From Ferrovibrio terrae (lineage in GTDB: Bacteria; Pseudomonadota; Alphaproteobacteria; Ferrovibrionales; Ferrovibrionaceae), in the NCBI RefSeq assembly GCF_007197755.1, contig NZ_CP041636.1:3632001-3696000 (forward strand): a DNA stretch of 64,000 bases, written 5' to 3'. Position 1 is the first letter of the stretch, and every line of letters starts with the position of its first letter. This document shows, piece after piece, positions 7,539 to 16,141 of this stretch. The translations under genes and the position numbers were made by a program. A model generated the notes under the pieces. It saw only the letters and a program-made list of their open reading frames with translations, was not told the DNA's origin and ran no database searches.

Positions 7539-8021
7539 TTAGCGCTTCGAGAACTGGAAGCTGCGGCGAGCCTTCGGCTTACCGTACTTCTTACGCTCGA
7601 CCACGCGGCTGTCGCGGGTCAGGAAGCCCTGCGCCTTCAGCGCCGGACGCAGCGTCGGTTCGAAGTAGGTCAGCGCCTTCGAGATGCCGTGACGCAGCGC
7701 GCCGGCCTGGCCCGAAAGGCCGCCGCCGACGACGGTGGCGTAGATGTCGAACTGGCCGGCACGATTGGTCACGACCATCGGCTGGGCGAGCAGCATGCGC
7801 AGCACGGGACGAGCGAAGTAATCGTTGCTCTCCTTGCCGTTCACGGTGAACTTGCCGGTGCCCGGCTTGATCCAGACGCGCGCGATGGCGTTCTTGCGCT
7901 TGCCGGTGGCGTAGGCGCGGCCGAACTTGTCGAGCTTGCGCTCGCCCTCGACGGCAGTGGCGGCGACGGCGGCCTTGGCGTTGCCCAGGCTCAGATCGGC
8001 GAGTGTACGGGACTCAGCCAT
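7539..8021 (-). CDS. rpsI: 30S ribosomal protein S9
   Basis: A 160-residue S9 protein of the small ribosomal subunit. The conserved core starts at [20 protein letters not shown], continues with [20 protein letters not shown] and ends in the basic [17 protein letters not shown] tail that reaches the P-site tRNA; the terminal SKR is intact. About 30 N-terminal residues precede the core, as in other alphaproteobacteria. Its ATG shares one base with the rplM stop codon (TAATG), so it is translationally coupled to rplM. A strong intrinsic terminator follows. Confidence 0.98.
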   Translation of the reverse strand: MAESRTLADLSLGNAKAAVAATAVEGERKLDKFGRAYATGKRKNAIARVWIKPGTGKFTVNGKESNDYFARPVLRMLLAQPMVVTNRAGQFDIYATVVGGGLSGQAGALRHGISKALTYFEPTLRPALKAQGFLTRDSRVVERKKYGKPKARRSFQFSKR

Positions 8022-8488
8022 TAGTCGTTCCTCTTGTTCTTCGGATTGAGCGCGGCGACATCCAGCTTCACGGGCTGCTGCGCCTCATGCGGATGCTCGG
8101 CACCCTTGTAGACCTTGAGCTTGCTGAGCTGGCGGCGAGCCAGCGGGCTCTCCTTCGGCAGCATGCGCTCGACGGCCTTCAGGATCACGCGCTCGGGGAA
8201 GCGGCCGGCAAGGCCCTCACCGATGGTACGGCCCTTGATGCCGCCCGGATGACCGGTATGCCAGTAGAAGACCTCGTTCGCGGCCTTGCGGCCGGTCACA
8301 CGGACCTTCTCGGCGTTGATGACAATGATGTTGTCGCCGGTATCGCAGTTCGGCGTGAAAATGGCCTTGTGCTTGCCGCGCAGACGCATGGCGATCAGGG
8401 AGGCGAGCCGCCCCAACACCAGGCCATCGGCGTCGATCAGCAGCCACTTCTTGTCCACTTCGGACTCTTTGGCGGTGAAGGTCTTCAT
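8021..8488 (-). CDS. rplM: 50S ribosomal protein L13
   Basis: A 155-residue L13 protein, an early assembly protein of the large subunit. Signatures include [20 protein letters not shown], the [19 protein letters not shown] segment, [18 protein letters not shown] and [18 protein letters not shown]. It is first in the rplM-rpsI operon, as in most bacteria. The short leader contains a GC-rich hairpin followed by a U-run, described separately, which may mediate control of this operon. Confidence 0.98.
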   Translation of the reverse strand: MKTFTAKESEVDKKWLLIDADGLVLGRLASLIAMRLRGKHKAIFTPNCDTGDNIIVINAEKVRVTGRKAANEVFYWHTGHPGGIKGRTIGEGLAGRFPERVILKAVERMLPKESPLARRQLSKLKVYKGAEHPHEAQQPVKLDVAALNPKNKRND

Positions 8489-8508
8489 CTGACGTCCTGA
8501 CAGAGTAG

Positions 8509-8576
8509 TAAAAATCCCGCCGGACAGCCGGCGGGCGGATCGGGGCGCACTATGAGGATTTTTGCTGCGCTGTCAA
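8509..8576 (-). promoter_or_regulatory. rplM promoter and leader hairpin
   Basis: A perfect -35 box TTGACA lies at 8576-8571 on the - strand, with a weaker -10 (CATAGT, 8554-8549) 16 nt further on. Transcription would start near 8541. The first transcribed bases then include CCCGCCGG-CTGT-CCGGCGGG (8535-8516), a perfect 8-bp hairpin, followed by ATTTTT and, 20 nt later, the rplM start. This terminator-like leader is a candidate L13 autoregulatory or attenuation element; that role is an inference. Confidence 0.55.
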
Positions 8577-8668
8577 ACGGGTTCTGCCCTGTGAAATCAA
8601 TATGTTAGGTGGCGGTATTATTTTACCTACACACCACTTCATATAAATCAAGGACTTAAGCCTCTCAT

Positions 8669-8735
8669 CGTCATTCCCGCGAAAGCGGGAAGCCAACTTT
8701 TCTGCTGGATCCCCGCTTTCACCGTGGCGACGGGG
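8669..8735. repeat. Intergenic palindromic (REP-like) repeat
   Basis: The segment starts GTCATTCCCGCGAAAGCGGG and continues through CTGGATCCCCGCTTTC. This matches the widespread proteobacterial intergenic repeat whose two halves pair as GTCATTCCCGC...GCGGGGATGAC; the right end here is degraded. The core CCCGC-GAAA-GCGGG is a hairpin with a GNRA-type loop. Open frames across it translate to the familiar WLPAFAGMT-like peptide and are not genes. The flanking stretches 8577-8668 and 8861-8951 show nothing further recognisable. Confidence 0.7.
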
Positions 8736-8760
8736 ACTGAAAACGCTTCATTCCGGCTCG

Positions 8761-8860
8761 CGCGGGTTCGTGGCGCTTCGCCAGCGTTCGCGGCGGTTCG
8801 TGGGTGTTCGTAGCGCTTCGCCAGCGTTCGTAGCAGTTCGTGGGCGTTCGCAGCGGTTCG
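8761..8860. repeat. Ten-unit 10-bp phased TTCG repeat
   Basis: TTCG occurs at the end of ten consecutive decamers with exact 10-bp spacing. Within this, 8771-8810 and 8811-8850 are two copies of a 40-bp unit, identical at 35 of 40 positions, and all five differences are transitions. The period is not a codon multiple, and the open frames through it are repeats read out of context. It lies about 90 bp downstream of the response-regulator stop codon. Confidence 0.85.
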
Positions 8861-8951
8861 TTCTGCTCCTGCGGGTTTGGCAACCGGGTGGCACACGCCA
8901 ACAGAACGATATGGGAACGCCGCGTCCTGCCGTCAAGGCCCCACTCGCCCG

Positions 8952-9809
8952 CTACATCATCGGTTTACGCAGCGCCGCAAACAGTTTTGGCGTGGAACGG
9001 ATCGCATGCTCGATGCGCGACTTCAGATCCTTGGTCGTGGTCGGCTTGATCAGGTAGCCCGAGACCTTCAGCGCCTGCGCTTCCTTCACCGTATCCGCGT
9101 TGCTGTCGCCGGTGATCATGATGACCGGCGTATCCTCTATACCCTTCATATTGAGCTGACGCAGGCCCTCGAGGAATTTCAGGCCGCCCAACGGCTTCAT
9201 ATGCACGTCGCAGAGGATCAGGTTGGGCTTGAACTTGGCCACTTCCATCAGGCCTTTCATGCCATCCGTCGCTTCCGCCGTCGCGGTCACGCCGAACTGC
9301 CCCAGCATTTTCTTGACTGTCTGACGAACGATCTCCTCGTCATCGACGATCAATACGCGCATCTTGCCGAAATCGACCGGCAGGCCGTGATGCACCCGGG
9401 CAGCCAGCTCGGCGTCGTTAGCGATAATGCTGTCGATCTGCTCCCGGATCTGGTTGAGGCTGACCGGCTTCACCATATAGCCCGCGACCGAATGCCCCTG
9501 CGCTTTCAGTCGATTTTCATAACCGCCATCGGCCGTGAGCATGACAATCCAGGTACGATCAAGATCGTCGCTAGTGACGGTACGGAACTGCTCGATGAAC
9601 TGGAAGCCATCCATGAAACCCATATTGATGTCGCAGAAGATGATGTCGGGCCGCGCCCGCACGATCTCGCCCAGGCCCTCTACGCCATCCCGAGCCTCTG
9701 CCACATCGCGCACGCCGATCTGCGTCAGGATGCGCCGCGTGATCACGCGCGTGTAGGATTCATCCTCAATCAGCAGAATGTTCAGTCGCGAATAATCGAT
9801 CTTGGGCAT
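8952..9809 (-). CDS. Response regulator with two receiver domains
   Basis: A 285-residue protein made of two CheY-like receiver domains and no output domain. The phospho-acceptor aspartates are D60 (IIFCDINMGFMDG) and D201 (LILCDVHMKPLGG), each with an acidic pair near the domain start (ED at 15-16, DD at 156-157) and a KP motif near the end. The start ATG 9809 is preceded by GGGGAG at 5-10 nt. It lies 13 nt downstream of the large hybrid kinase, so the two form an operon and the kinase's Hpt domain is the probable phosphodonor. Output is presumably by protein-protein contact. Confidence 0.88.
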   Translation of the reverse strand: MPKIDYSRLNILLIEDESYTRVITRRILTQIGVRDVAEARDGVEGLGEIVRARPDIIFCDINMGFMDGFQFIEQFRTVTSDDLDRTWIVMLTADGGYENRLKAQGHSVAGYMVKPVSLNQIREQIDSIIANDAELAARVHHGLPVDFGKMRVLIVDDEEIVRQTVKKMLGQFGVTATAEATDGMKGLMEVAKFKPNLILCDVHMKPLGGLKFLEGLRQLNMKGIEDTPVIMITGDSNADTVKEAQALKVSGYLIKPTTTKDLKSRIEHAIRSTPKLFAALRKPMM

Positions 9810-9822
9810 CGGGCTCCCCGGT

Positions 9823-12800
9823 CTATGCGGCGGGCTTAAGGGCGGAGATGGCAGCCGAGAAACTGTCGGCCTGCTTCTGTAGTTCGGCGATACGCGCAGC
9901 AGCCGCTGGGACATTCCCGGCATCGAGATCGCTTTGCATCTCGGCGGCGCACTCGCCCAGTTGCACTGCCCCAATACTGCGGCCGGCACCTTTCAGCGCA
10001 TGCACCAGATCGCGCGCTTCGGCGGCGTTGCCCGCCCTGAGTGCGGCGTCGATGGCGGTAATGCGGTCTGGCAAATCACCCGCGAAGCCCTGAACCAGTT
10101 CGGCGGCATCCATCGTGTAGCCGCCGAAGATATCGGCGATCCGGGCAAGGTCGAAAACCGACGACTCGTTGACGGGCGCCGTCGGTACGGGTGTAGCGCT
10201 CGCCACCTCACCATTGCCATCGTGGCGCCGCAACGCTGTGCCTTGCGGCATCCATTTCTCGATCGTCGACCGCAGCAAGGCAGTGCTGATCGGCTTGGTC
10301 AGGAAACCGTCCATGCCGGCGGCGATGCAATGCTGTTCGGTTGCCGCCATGGCATCGGCGGTCAGGGCGATGATCGGCAGCCGCGTCCCGCTTCCCTCCT
10401 CGACTTCGCGGATGGCCGTCGTCATGGCGAAACCGTCCATCACCGGCATATGGTAGTCGGACAGGATCAGGCCATAGCCGCCCTGTTCGTACATCTTCAG
10501 CGCTTCTTCGCCATTCTCGGCGATTTCATGTGCGTAGCCCATGCGCGTGAGAATGCGGCGGATGATGTGCTGGTTGGTCTTGTTATCTTCCGCCACCAGG
10601 ATCAGCGCCCGATTGGCGCGCGCTTCGGCCACCGACGGCGGCAGCCACCCGGCTTCTACCGACGAACGGATATCATGTTCGCCCATATCGGGGACGCGAC
10701 CAGACGCGTAGGCAAGGCCGCGCCAGAATAGCTGTCGCGGCAGCGGCAACGGCAATACCGCGCTGGCGCCGTCTTCCTTGACGCGACCCATGGTGGAGAG
10801 CATCGCACGCTGCGTGGCCACCAGCACTTTCAGGTTGGACAGGCCAAGCTGACGAATGCGTTCCATCGCCTCAACCGCCAGGAAAGAGTCGCGCAGCAGC
10901 AGGAAAGCAACCGCGACTGGCACACGCCGCGCCATGGCTGTCAGGGCCTCCTCGAAATCGTGGTGCCCGGCAGTCTCGACCTGCGTGATCTTCGCCGCCG
11001 TCAGATAGCGCTGCACGATGGCGCCACCGGTGTCATCGAAACCGACCATCACGACGCCAAGATCGGATATATCCGCCGGCGGCGCATCCAGCACCGGATC
11101 GACCACCTGGAACGGCACTTCGAACCAGAAGGTGGAGCCTTCGCCGAAGATCGAATGGACGCCGATCTCGCCCCCCATCAGTTCGACGATGCGTTTCGAG
11201 ATGGTGAGACCCAGCCCGGTGCCGCCGAATTTGCGTGACGTCGATGCATCGGCCTGCTGGAAGGCCTGGAACAGCCGCCGCACCTGGTCATCGGACAGGC
11301 CAATACCGGTATCGCTGACATCGAAGCGGATCGTTTCGACGCTACCACGCGCGCGCGACGCCAGCCGCCGCGCCTTGAGCAGGACATGGCCCTTCTCAGT
11401 GAACTTGACCGCATTGCCCAGCAGATTGATCAACACTTGGCGCAGGCGGTTGGGATCGCCCAGCAACTTGACCGGAATATTCGGATCGACCTCGACCAGC
11501 AGTCGCACCGCCTTGTCATGCGCGTTTAGTGCCATCACCTCGGCGGCATTTTCAGAAACAGCGGCCAGATCGAACGGCACGGCTTCCAGATCGAACTTGC
11601 CAGCCTCGATCTTCGAGAAATCGAGAATATCATTGATGATGGTCAGCAGCGCTTCCGCCGACGAACGGATCACGCGCGAGATGTCGCGCTGATCGCTGTC
11701 GAGATCGGTAGAGTCGAGCATTTCCACCATGCTCATCACGCCGTTCATCGGCGTGCGGATTTCATGGCTCATCATCGCAAGGAAGGAGGATTTCGCCCGC
11801 GTCGCCTCTTCCGCCGTTTCCTTGGCTTGCAGCAGGGCCTGCTCGGCTTCCCTGCGCTGGGTGATGTCGCGCACTGCCGCTGAGACCAGCTTCTCGCCGG
11901 CAATCGGGCTGAGACTGACATCGATGGGGAATTCCGTACCATCGCTGCGCCGCGCCGCGAGCGGACGACCCGTGCCCATTGACCTTGCCGTCGCGTGATT
12001 GAGGAATTCATCCCGAATCTGCACATGCCCGCCGCGAAAGCGTTCCGGCATCAGCATCTCGACAGGCCTGCCGATCACATCGGTTCGCCGATACCCGAAC
12101 AGGCTTTCCGCCATGTGATTGAAATGAACGATGTTGCCTTCGGCGTCTACAATCACTGTCGCATCCGGCGCCCCCTCGAACAGCGCAGCGGAAAGGTTGC
12201 GTTCCTTTTCAAGCTGGCGCTCAGCGTCGCGCCTCTCGGTCACATCCTCGACGAAGCTGATCAGGCAGTCTTCATCGCCGAATTTGATGCGGCTGGCAGC
12301 AGCGGTGAGTATGCGCGACTGGTTCGAAGCTAAACGAAAATACTTGATATCCTTTGGTCCGTGGCCACCCGCAGTGAATGCACGTTTGAAGTATTCACCG
12401 ACCTGCGCCCAGTCGATGGCAGCGGTCACCTGCTCCAGATGATCCGGATCGGAAACGGAATGCGCCAACCCCAGAATGCCGAGTGCTCGTTCATTGATAA
12501 AGCGCACCTGCAGCCCCGGCGTCGCGACGAGCACGCCCAGAGGCGTACGGTTCAGCAGCTCAGCCAGCCGCTGCTCCTTCTGCGCCACGCTACGGGCGAG
12601 ATTGTCGTTACGCTCATAGGCCGCCTTGAACTCGCGCACGGCCTGCGCCATGGCGCCGATCTCGTCACTGCGTTCCACATACGGCACGCCGATCGCGAGA
12701 TTGCCCGACGACAGGCCGGTCATAACTTCCGAAAGCTTGCGGATCGGCCGCGTCAGCGTGCGCGCGAAGAAGAAACCGATCAGGCTCACGATCAGCACCG

Positions 12801-13839
12801 CCGCCAACGCACTGGTGATCGCCGTGCGATGGCCTTCTTCCAGTGCCGCGAAGAGTTCCCGCGTGCCGGCCTGCGTGATGAGCGCCCAGGTGACACCATC
12901 CAGATTCACCGGCTTGTACAGCGCTAGCACCGGCTGGCCACGGACATCCGTGGCCGTCTGTTGTGCTTCCTTGCCGGCCAGTGCGCCACGCACCGGCTCT
13001 CCGTCCATCCTTGCCATCAGGAATGCGTTGGAACTGAACCGGCTGTCGGACCGCATCAGATAGTCCGGCCCGACCAGCAATACTTCGCCGGTTTCGCCAA
13101 GGCCGGTCGGATCGAGCACAATCTGGCTGATGCGCTCGCTGGAGAACGAAAGCACGAGCGCGCCGATGGCGTGCTGCAGATCCACATTCAGTTTTGAGGC
13201 GACGAAGGCGAGGCCCTCGCCGCCGGCAGGGGCATATCTGGAAAAGTCTGCGAAGGCGGTATCGCCGAGCGGCACATGAGCGAGCGCCCGTGTATAGAGT
13301 TTGGCAAGCTCCGTATTGGCGTAGGGACCGTTCAAAACATTTGTGCCGAAATCGTCGTCCTTGCGCGTGGTATAGACGATGTCTCCGGCATCGTTGATCA
13401 GCTTCACATCCCGGATGCCCTTGATCTGAGCCAGACGCCGGATGTTGTTATGCACCTCGCGATGGATAGTGGAATACAGCGAGCCGTCATCGGCATCGTC
13501 CACGGCCTGACGGGCACCCACCGGAAAGCGTGACTCACTGCCATAGGCACGGCGCAGGTCTTCCACCTGCTCCGGTGTCATGCGCTTGAAGGCGTTTGAC
13601 AGGCGCCGCATGGCGTCCTGGATATCCTGCCGCCGGGCGGCGACGGCGACTTCTTCCCGGATATCGATGATCTCCCGGATGACGGCAGCCCGCCGGCTCT
13701 CTGCCGCCGAATTCAGCTTGTCGATGGCAGCGGTGCTCAGGCCGCGCTCCGTGGTTGGCCAGATCGATCCCACCACGGCCAGGCCAACCAGCAGCGCAAT
13801 CGCGCCGATCAGAACCGGAAGCTTGTATTCATAGCGCAT
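9823..13839 (-). CDS. Membrane hybrid sensor histidine kinase with Hpt domain
   Basis: A 1338-residue phosphorelay kinase. In order: membrane segment (8-27), a large extracytoplasmic sensor of Cache type (about 30-335), second membrane segment (340-360), HAMP (361-410), two PAS regions (about 420-540 and 550-660), HisKA with H692 in SHEIRTP, an ATPase domain (N-box NLLGNAVKF, DTGIGL, GGTGLGL), a receiver-like region (about 925-1045) that lacks a recognisable phospho-aspartate, an intact receiver with D1128 (LILSDYHMPVMDG), and an Hpt domain with H1280 (HALKGAGRSIG). It is followed at 13 nt by a two-receiver regulator. The signal sensed is unknown. Confidence 0.92.
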   Translation of the reverse strand: MRYEYKLPVLIGAIALLVGLAVVGSIWPTTERGLSTAAIDKLNSAAESRRAAVIREIIDIREEVAVAARRQDIQDAMRRLSNAFKRMTPEQVEDLRRAYGSESRFPVGARQAVDDADDGSLYSTIHREVHNNIRRLAQIKGIRDVKLINDAGDIVYTTRKDDDFGTNVLNGPYANTELAKLYTRALAHVPLGDTAFADFSRYAPAGGEGLAFVASKLNVDLQHAIGALVLSFSSERISQIVLDPTGLGETGEVLLVGPDYLMRSDSRFSSNAFLMARMDGEPVRGALAGKEAQQTATDVRGQPVLALYKPVNLDGVTWALITQAGTRELFAALEEGHRTAITSALAAVLIVSLIGFFFARTLTRPIRKLSEVMTGLSSGNLAIGVPYVERSDEIGAMAQAVREFKAAYERNDNLARSVAQKEQRLAELLNRTPLGVLVATPGLQVRFINERALGILGLAHSVSDPDHLEQVTAAIDWAQVGEYFKRAFTAGGHGPKDIKYFRLASNQSRILTAAASRIKFGDEDCLISFVEDVTERRDAERQLEKERNLSAALFEGAPDATVIVDAEGNIVHFNHMAESLFGYRRTDVIGRPVEMLMPERFRGGHVQIRDEFLNHATARSMGTGRPLAARRSDGTEFPIDVSLSPIAGEKLVSAAVRDITQRREAEQALLQAKETAEEATRAKSSFLAMMSHEIRTPMNGVMSMVEMLDSTDLDSDQRDISRVIRSSAEALLTIINDILDFSKIEAGKFDLEAVPFDLAAVSENAAEVMALNAHDKAVRLLVEVDPNIPVKLLGDPNRLRQVLINLLGNAVKFTEKGHVLLKARRLASRARGSVETIRFDVSDTGIGLSDDQVRRLFQAFQQADASTSRKFGGTGLGLTISKRIVELMGGEIGVHSIFGEGSTFWFEVPFQVVDPVLDAPPADISDLGVVMVGFDDTGGAIVQRYLTAAKITQVETAGHHDFEEALTAMARRVPVAVAFLLLRDSFLAVEAMERIRQLGLSNLKVLVATQRAMLSTMGRVKEDGASAVLPLPLPRQLFWRGLAYASGRVPDMGEHDIRSSVEAGWLPPSVAEARANRALILVAEDNKTNQHIIRRILTRMGYAHEIAENGEEALKMYEQGGYGLILSDYHMPVMDGFAMTTAIREVEEGSGTRLPIIALTADAMAATEQHCIAAGMDGFLTKPISTALLRSTIEKWMPQGTALRRHDGNGEVASATPVPTAPVNESSVFDLARIADIFGGYTMDAAELVQGFAGDLPDRITAIDAALRAGNAAEARDLVHALKGAGRSIGAVQLGECAAEMQSDLDAGNVPAAAARIAELQKQADSFSAAISALKPAA

Positions 13840-13995
13840 CCCACCCCCCGGCGCCGCTCGACCTAGACTAGAATATAGCAGGCAAATACGAGCTATGCCT
13901 GCAAAATCAGTAGGTTAGAGAATGCCGAGAAGAGGCGGAAGTGAAAATTCCTTTGCTTTCAATACTTTGCGCCCGGACGCCGGTTTTTCAACGAT

Positions 13996-14418
13996 TCAGG
14001 TGCGACGTGCAGGTGGAATGGCGTAAGTCAGCACCGAATGCGCCACGGGCTCATCCACCCCTGCCGAATACAGGCTGAGTTCGATGATGGCGAGCGTCTT
14101 GCCCAGTTTGAGCATGGTGGCCGCGGCACTGAGGTCGCCCAGGCCGGGCTTGCGCAGGAAGTTGATGTTGAGATTGGTGGTGACCGCCAGCGCCACCGGG
14201 CCAATAAGGCCGAGCAGCAGCATATAGGCGGCGCAATCGGCCAGCGTCATCATGGCGGGGCCGGAGACCGTGCCGCCCGGACGCAGATTCTGCTCGGTGA
14301 TCGGCATGGCAAGGCGCAGCGTGGCGCCGTCCCACTGTTCGATTCGGAGTTTGAGCGGCCGCATCTGCGGGAATTCGCTGTCGAGAAAGGCCGTCAGTTC
14401 AGCCTGGGTCATTTTCAT
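13996..14418 (-). CDS. PaaI-family hot-dog thioesterase
   Basis: About 141 residues with the hot-dog fold of acyl-CoA thioesterases. The motif RPGGTVSGPAMMTLADCAAY holds the glycine and aspartate positions expected at the active site, followed by the TTNLNINFLRKP strand and a C-terminal strand ending in AHSVLTYAIP. The ATG at 14418 is chosen because GAGGGA lies about 10 nt upstream; an in-frame start 17 codons earlier adds unrelated residues. It stands alone between the hybrid kinase and tRNA-Asn. The acyl substrate is unknown. Confidence 0.82.
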   Translation of the reverse strand: MKMTQAELTAFLDSEFPQMRPLKLRIEQWDGATLRLAMPITEQNLRPGGTVSGPAMMTLADCAAYMLLLGLIGPVALAVTTNLNINFLRKPGLGDLSAAATMLKLGKTLAIIELSLYSAGVDEPVAHSVLTYAIPPARRT

Positions 14419-14583
14419 AGTGATGGTTCCCTCACCCGCTTCAGCTTTCGGGCTTAGCATCTGGCGCACAAAGGGAAAAGCCGGTTTCGGAACGCGCGGA
14501 CGCGGCCGCGAAATTTTCGCCAGGGTGAGTTCCTGGGGGCTTGCGGTCGGGGGCCTAGGTGGCTAGGTTCCGCCCCGCACTGA

Positions 14584-14658
14584 TCCGAGGTAGCTCAGTG
14601 GTAGAGCAGGCGGCTGTTAACCGCCCGGTCGGGGGTTCGAATCCCTCCCTCGGAGCCA
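14584..14658 (+). tRNA. tRNA-Asn (GTT)
   Basis: A full cloverleaf is visible: acceptor TCCGAGG paired with CCTCGGA, the D-arm GCTC-AGTGGTA-GAGC, anticodon stem GGCGG/CCGCC with loop CTGTTAA (anticodon GTT), and the T-arm GGGGGTTCGAATCCCTC. The discriminator is G and CCA is encoded. Confidence 0.97.
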
Positions 14659-14913
14659 TTTTTCCATAAATTGAATCTGGCCCGCCGACTTTCGGCATCG
14701 CATCCGCATGCCTGCTGCGATGCGTGACGCCCCTCCCTTACACCTCCGGTTCACAGCAAAAGCAGGACACGGTCTGATCCGCGTCTCCGAGAGGTATTGC
14801 CGACTGAGTTATGAGTGTGTTCCGGCTGCAACAGCCGCGCCTTTCTGTCGCAGCCCGGGAATTTCAGAACGGCCGCACCGTTTTTTTGCAGTCCCTGTTT
14901 TTTGGAGCGACCA

Positions 14914-15558
14914 GTGCCCCGTCATATCTTTTTCGTATCCATCGCCGCCCTGCTCTCACTTGGTCTTGCCGGCGCCGCATCGGCGCAGGACGCGTCGTCC
15001 ACCATGTCGCAGTCGCGGAGCGGCTGGTACGGCACACTGTCGGGCAACTGGCTGGTGCCGCGCGACTACGACGGCGAAGGCCAGGAGTGGAAAACCTATA
15101 ACGGCTATGGCGTCTATGGCGCGCTCGGCCATCGGCTGAATGAGAGCTGGCGCGCGGAAGCCGAAATCGGCTATGGCACCGTCGAGAACGACCGCATCTC
15201 GGTCGGCAATTCCAGCACCAAGGTCGATGGCGATATCCATACCTACTCGGCGACGGGTGCGCTCTACTACGACACGCCCACGCTCTTCTCGCTGCAGCCC
15301 TATCTGGGCGCCGGCGCCGGCGTGGTGCGTCAGCGCAATGAGCGCAATGCCGTCACCGTCGGCGGCCGCAGCTTTCCTGAAGGCAGCACGCCCACCGACC
15401 TGACGGCCTTTGCCGAGGCCGGTCTGAGCTTTGATCTGGGCAATGCACTGGAGCTGGTGCCGTCCTATCGCTATCAGTGGATCGATGACGGCCGGGATGG
15501 CTTCGACGACAGCGGGATTCACGTTGCCCGCCTCGGCCTGCGCTACTGGTTCAACTGA
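14914..15558 (+). CDS. Outer-membrane beta-barrel protein
   Basis: A 214-residue secreted protein read from GTG 14914, which has GGAG 6 nt upstream; the resulting N-terminus is a clean signal peptide (IFFVSIAALLSLGLAGAASA, cleavage before QDA). The mature part alternates amphipathic strands and turns of an eight-stranded barrel: GWYGTLSGNWLVPRDY, VYGALGHRL, WRAEAEIGYG, YSATGALYYD, YLGAGAGVV, FAEAGLSFDLG, LELVPSYRYQW and a final strand HVARLGLRYWFN. This matches the general alphaproteobacterial OmpA-like/P44-type barrel domain. Possible roles are porin-like or adhesin-like; none can be chosen. Confidence 0.85.
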   Translation: MPRHIFFVSIAALLSLGLAGAASAQDASSTMSQSRSGWYGTLSGNWLVPRDYDGEGQEWKTYNGYGVYGALGHRLNESWRAEAEIGYGTVENDRISVGNSSTKVDGDIHTYSATGALYYDTPTLFSLQPYLGAGAGVVRQRNERNAVTVGGRSFPEGSTPTDLTAFAEAGLSFDLGNALELVPSYRYQWIDDGRDGFDDSGIHVARLGLRYWFN

Positions 15559-15580
15559 ACAGCGCGACCGCAGAATCCTG

Positions 15581-15964
15581 TCACTGGTACTGGGCGGCCT
15601 CGGCCGTTCGCGTCTGCCGCACCAGCTGCAGCAGATCTTCAGGCTGGAACGGCTTCTGCAGCGTGGCCATGGCGCCGAAAGCCTCGGCCATGCGCAGATA
15701 GTCCATGCCGCCGTCGCGGCCGCTGCCGGACACGGCGATGATTTTCACGCCCGGCTGCTCTTTTACGAGGGCGCGGATCGTCTCGATGCCTTCCTGATCC
15801 GGCATCAGGATGTCGGTGATGACGAGATCGAACCGCTGTTTCGCAAACAGCTCCATGCCGCTACGCCCGTTGGCGGCGCGTGTCACGCTGTGATCAGCCG
15901 CCACGAGGATCGTCTCGATGATCTTGGCCATCGGATCGTGGTCTTCGATTACCAAGATATGCAT
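15581..15964 (-). CDS. Single-domain response regulator
   Basis: A 127-residue stand-alone receiver domain. E7-D8 at the start, phospho-acceptor D51 (LVITDILMPDQEG), a Ser in VSGSG and the KP pair in LQKPFQPEDLL are all present, so it should be phosphorylated normally. GGAGG lies 5 nt before the ATG at 15964, deciding this start over an in-frame GTG two codons earlier. No kinase is adjacent; the hybrid kinase upstream and the HisKA_2 kinase downstream are candidate partners. Confidence 0.9.
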   Translation of the reverse strand: MHILVIEDHDPMAKIIETILVAADHSVTRAANGRSGMELFAKQRFDLVITDILMPDQEGIETIRALVKEQPGVKIIAVSGSGRDGGMDYLRMAEAFGAMATLQKPFQPEDLLQLVRQTRTAEAAQYQ

Positions 15965-16094
15965 CGTCACCTCCGGTAGATTGGATGTGCGGCACTGCGC
16001 CGATCAGCAGTAAGCAGACGATTATTTCTTTCGCATTACGCCTCGGAGTCAACCTCATATTCGCGTGAGCGCTGCAGAAAATACCTGCATACAC

Positions 16095-16123
16095 GCGTTG
16101 CAGTGCAAAAAATGCTGCAACGC
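16095..16123. repeat. 9-bp inverted repeat upstream of a response regulator
   Basis: GCGTTGCAG and CTGCAACGC pair perfectly across an 11-nt A-rich spacer. It sits after the DUF2798-gene stop and before the response-regulator start on the - strand. It could be a terminator without a U-run or an operator; the sequence does not decide. Confidence 0.5.
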
Positions 16124-16141
16124 ATGAGTTGCTTCAACGTC

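Noticed and set aside
8648-8936. Overlapping - strand open frames rich in RTAANAGEA-type repeats
   Set aside because: They are read through the REP-like element and the 10-bp TTCG array; the repeat period is not a codon multiple and no ribosome site or homology supports them.
14581-14586. TGATCC just before tRNA-Asn
   Set aside because: It overlaps the tRNA acceptor stem start and has no -10-like hexamer 18 bp downstream outside the tRNA.
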